From an uncultured Eubacteriales bacterium (GTDB taxonomy: Bacteria > Bacillota > Clostridia > Oscillospirales > Acutalibacteraceae), in assembly GCA_934511365.1 (NCBI GenBank), contig CAKSWC010000007.1, positions 43,094 through 107,093 on the forward strand: a stretch of DNA of 64,000 nt, read 5' to 3'. Both the position numbers and the translations under genes were made by a program. The notes under the pieces were generated by a model that was not told the DNA's origin, searched no databases, and saw only the letters and a program-made list of their open reading frames with translations. Shown piece after piece: positions 61,675-64,000 of the stretch. Numbering within the stretch: position 1 is the stretch's first letter; every line of letters begins with the position of its first letter.

Positions 61675-62482
61675 GCTTTTAAAACACGAATTCAAACATT
61701 CCGCGCGATATGTTATGGCCATTTATGCCTGCACGGGAGCCGTTCTTTTGGTAATGGCGGTTGCAATGCTTTTAAAAATTGCGTGGCTGAGTGTTGCTGC
61801 GTCAATGGTGCTTTATTTTGCCGGAATACTTGTTGTTGTCATGACCCTCGTTTCCGTTATTAAGAACTTTTATGACACGCTTTACACCAATCAGGGCTAC
61901 TTGAGTTTCACCCTGCCGGTCAAGTGCAGCAGCCTGCTTTTTTCAAAGGTTATTGTTTCGTTCGTTTGGATCATTCTTTCGTTTGTTGCTCTTGCGCTCA
62001 TTTATTTTGTAATTTTCCTCAACGCAAGGAACCAGACCGACGGAGAAATGGGAAGCATTATTGAAATGCTCAAGGACAGCGGCGTTCTTGATATGCTTCC
62101 GTCCGGCGCAATGATTGCAAAGTTCATTGTTTTGGTTGTTGTTCTTGCGCTTTTGGCCATTCTTACATTTGTTGGCTTTGTCTATTTTGCGGTTACACTT
62201 GCAAACACAAGGCCGCTCCAGAATCATCCGAAAATTTTCGGCTTTTTGATTTTCTTCGGCTCATATGCCGTTTCAAATTCAATCGGTGCAAAGCTGACAT
62301 ACTCGCTGCCGATGAGCTTCAGCATAACAAACGATGGACTTAAGTTTGCGTTTTCCTCAATGCAGAACAGCGAGGCAATCTTCTCGTTCGGAATCGGAGG
62401 AACACTTTTCATGGCTCTCGTTGCGCTCGGAATGCTTTTTGCAACGGGCTGGATTATGGAGCATAAGGTTAATATTAAGTAA
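61664..62482 (+). CDS. ABC transporter permease
   Basis: A 272-residue membrane protein with about six helices and the usual opening of ABC-2 type permeases (MLGKLLKHEFKHSARY). It has a large loop between the third and fourth helices. The ATG at 61664 has AAGGAGG about 10 nt upstream inside the ATPase gene, so it is translationally coupled to it. Codons further upstream in the same frame belong to the overlap and are not used. Substrate unknown. Confidence 0.85.
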   Translation: MLGKLLKHEFKHSARYVMAIYACTGAVLLVMAVAMLLKIAWLSVAASMVLYFAGILVVVMTLVSVIKNFYDTLYTNQGYLSFTLPVKCSSLLFSKVIVSFVWIILSFVALALIYFVIFLNARNQTDGEMGSIIEMLKDSGVLDMLPSGAMIAKFIVLVVVLALLAILTFVGFVYFAVTLANTRPLQNHPKIFGFLIFFGSYAVSNSIGAKLTYSLPMSFSITNDGLKFAFSSMQNSEAIFSFGIGGTLFMALVALGMLFATGWIMEHKVNIK

Positions 62483-62522
62483 GTCAAGGGTAATTAATGA
62501 TACCCATAAAGGAGCAAAAATA

Positions 62523-62645
62523 ATGAAAAAGAACGAAAGCAATCCCGTTGCGGCCGTTTGTGCCGTTGTAACACTTGTTGTTATTGAAATGGCGGTCAGA
62601 CACTGCATGAAAAAATACGGCGGAAAAAAGAAGCTCGGAAGATAA
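62523..62645 (+). CDS. 40-residue single-pass membrane protein
   Basis: A short frame with an AAAGGAGC site 8 nt before ATG. It starts MKKNESN, has one hydrophobic helix (PVAAVCAVVTLVVIEMAV) and a basic tail (KKYGGKKKLGR). It lies 40 bp after the ABC permease and 3 bp before the next gene, in the same direction. No family recognised. It may be an accessory subunit of the ABC transporter. Confidence 0.65.
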   Translation: MKKNESNPVAAVCAVVTLVVIEMAVRHCMKKYGGKKKLGR

Positions 62646-62648
62646 CAA

Positions 62649-64000
62649 ATGAAAAAAAGAACAGCAAAAAAAGAGGGCAGAGGCAACGGCTGCCCTCTTT
62701 ATAAAAAATGCGGCGGCTGCCAGCTTCAAAACCTCAGCTATGAGGAGCAGTTGTCATATAAACAGGTCAAGTGCATCAAAGCGCTCGGAAAATTCGGCCA
62801 CGTTGAGGAAATCATCAAAATGGAAAATCCGGTTCATTACAGAAACAAGGTTCAGGCCGCGTTCAAAAACATCGGGGGAAGAATTATTTCCGGTGTGTAC
62901 CAATCCTCAAGTCACAGAGTGGTTGAGGTCAACGAATGCATGCTTGAGGACTCCCTTGCCGATGAAATAATCGTATTCATCAGAAAGCTTCTCCCCTCTT
63001 TCAGGCTCACGGCCTATAACGAGGACACGGGACGGGGCTTCTTGCGCCATGTTCTTGTTCGCCGGGGCTTTTCAAGCAAAGAGGTCATGGTTGTGCTGGT
63101 TACGGGCACAGAGCTTTTTCCAAAAAGAAAAGAGTTCCTTTCCGCGCTTCTTGAAGCTTTTCCGTCAATTACAACCGTTGTTCAAAACATCAACAGCGCA
63201 AAAACAAGTCTCGTTCTCGGAAAGAGGGAAATTGTGCTTTACGGAAAGGGCTTTATTGAGGACACTCTCTGCTCCTGCCGTTTCCGCATCTCGCCGCGCT
63301 CGTTTTATCAGATCAATCCCGTTCAGACCGAGGTGCTTTATAACACGGCAATAAAATTTGCCGCACTCAAAAAGGGTGAAAAAGTTCTTGATGCATACTG
63401 CGGAACCGGCACGATAGGCATTGTTGCGGCAAAAAGCGCAGCCATTTCCGTTGTTGGAGTGGAGCTTAACGAAGATGCGGTTTCGGACGCAAAATTCAAT
63501 GCCCGGCTCAACGGATGCGAGAACATCTCCTTTTTCTGTGCCGATGCGGGAAAGTTTATGGTTGAGGCCGCAAAGGCAAGCGAGAAATTCAACGTGGTTT
63601 TCATGGATCCCCCACGTTCCGGAAGCAGTCCGGATTTTCTCAAAAGCATTGTTAAAACCGCGCCGGAAAGGGTTGTATATGTTTCCTGCTCGGTTGAAAC
63701 ACTGGAAAGGGATCTGCGTTTCCTTTCCAAAAACGGCTACCGGGTGAAAAAGATTCAGCCGATTGATATGTTCCCTCATACAGGGCACGTTGAGACGGTA
63801 TGCCTCTTAGTTCTGAGAAATCCGGTAACACATATCAACATTGATGTGGATGTGGAAGAAATGGTGCAGGATAAAAGAGGGACGGCAACCTATGGTCAGA
63901 TCAAGGATTACGTTCTGGAACGCAGCGGCTTGAAGGTCAGCAGTCTGTATATCGCACAGGTGAAGCAGAAGTACGGCATCATCGAGCGTGAGAATTACAA
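62649..64000 (+). CDS. RlmD/TrmA-family 23S rRNA (uracil-5-)-methyltransferase, 3' end cut by window
   Basis: The frame starts at ATG 62649 and is open to the window end (450 codons). It has the Fe-S cysteine set GCPLYKKCGGCQLQ near the start, ISPRSFYQINPVQTEVLY, SAM motif LDAYCGTGTIG, DPPRSGSSPDFL, and the catalytic cysteine in VVYVSCSVETLERDL. The enzyme core ends around MFPHTGHVETVCLLVLR. A C-terminal module follows (DVDVEEMVQDKRGTATYG, then LKVSSLYIAQVKQKYGIIE) of a type also seen attached to such enzymes in Clostridia. Codon choice in that module differs from the rest. No good ribosome binding site; it is 3 bp from the preceding stop, so coupling is likely. Confidence 0.88.
   Translation, partial: MKKRTAKKEGRGNGCPLYKKCGGCQLQNLSYEEQLSYKQVKCIKALGKFGHVEEIIKMENPVHYRNKVQAAFKNIGGRIISGVYQSSSHRVVEVNECMLEDSLADEIIVFIRKLLPSFRLTAYNEDTGRGFLRHVLVRRGFSSKEVMVVLVTGTELFPKRKEFLSALLEAFPSITTVVQNINSAKTSLVLGKREIVLYGKGFIEDTLCSCRFRISPRSFYQINPVQTEVLYNTAIKFAALKKGEKVLDAYCGTGTIGIVAAKSAAISVVGVELNEDAVSDAKFNARLNGCENISFFCADAGKFMVEAAKASEKFNVVFMDPPRSGSSPDFLKSIVKTAPERVVYVSCSVETLERDLRFLSKNGYRVKKIQPIDMFPHTGHVETVCLLVLRNPVTHINIDVDVEEMVQDKRGTATYGQIKDYVLERSGLKVSSLYIAQVKQKYGIIERENY

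Overview
The window looks like chromosome from a spore-forming, anaerobic gut-type Clostridia member, most likely in or near the Oscillospirales (Ruminococcaceae-like). The evidence is a SpoIIE homologue and a SpoIID-type protein, a class B sortase, the GlgC/GlgD pair, an archaeal-type split glutamate synthase with Fe-S clusters, strong AAAGGAGG-type ribosome binding sites, and many near-consensus TTGACA-17-TATAAT promoters. Base composition is roughly balanced and fairly uniform; the main shift in codon use is in the last ~200 bases. I see no rRNA, tRNA, prophage, integrase or CRISPR array.

Layout, left to right. 1-4.1 kb: uronate isomerase, an MBL-fold hydrolase and an M28-like peptidase on +. 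4.2-8.4 kb: a MarR regulator with two ABC exporter half-subunits on -, with a consensus promoter and palindromic operators. 8.4-10.6 kb: a small secreted peptide, an Fn3-repeat protein and NagB on -. 10.6-11.5 kb: a gene-free unit with its own promoter, tandem 25-bp repeats and terminator. 11.5-16.4 kb: RarA (-), then the three-gene glutamate synthase operon (+), whose leader carries a tandem hexaloop motif typical of ANTAR-protein targets. 16.7-20.2 kb: an LCAT-like hydrolase, a lipoprotein and a RelB/RelE toxin-antitoxin pair. 20.2-24.8 kb: Fba, PurB (-), L13/S9 and a YjdF-like membrane protein. 25-33 kb: cysteine desulfurase, ThiI, CinA, sortase B and a fusion of a CinA-like domain to a permuted SpoIID domain. 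33-42.3 kb (-): a GH3 glycosidase, a YhhN protein and a complete glycogen operon glgB-glgC-glgD-glgA. 42.4-47.6 kb: a secreted protein (-), then an SDR, two acyltransferase-3 proteins, a NUDIX protein and a DUF1893 protein (+). 47.6-51.3 kb: a 35-residue peptide (-), SpoIIE and a second YjdF-like paralogue. 51.3-55 kb (-): an acyl carrier protein, a stand-alone condensation-domain protein and a ceramidase-like secreted protein. 55-64 kb: an EamA transporter, GlmU acetyltransferase domain plus Pth (-), RlmB, a degenerate P-type ATPase, an ABC transporter, a 40-residue membrane protein and a truncated RlmD.

The most interesting items beyond routine annotation are: the ANTAR-type leader upstream of glutamate synthase; a ~75-bp hairpin repeat placed immediately upstream of three unrelated genes, which may carry a promoter; the gene-free transcription unit at 10.76-11.49 kb; the CinA-like/permuted-SpoIID fusion; the P-type ATPase relative that has lost its phosphorylated aspartate; the ACP/condensation-domain pair; two paralogous membrane-protein genes sharing an upstream box at identical spacing; and a recurring amphipathic helix in otherwise unrelated secreted proteins. 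All of this was read by eye; no database search or folding program was used.
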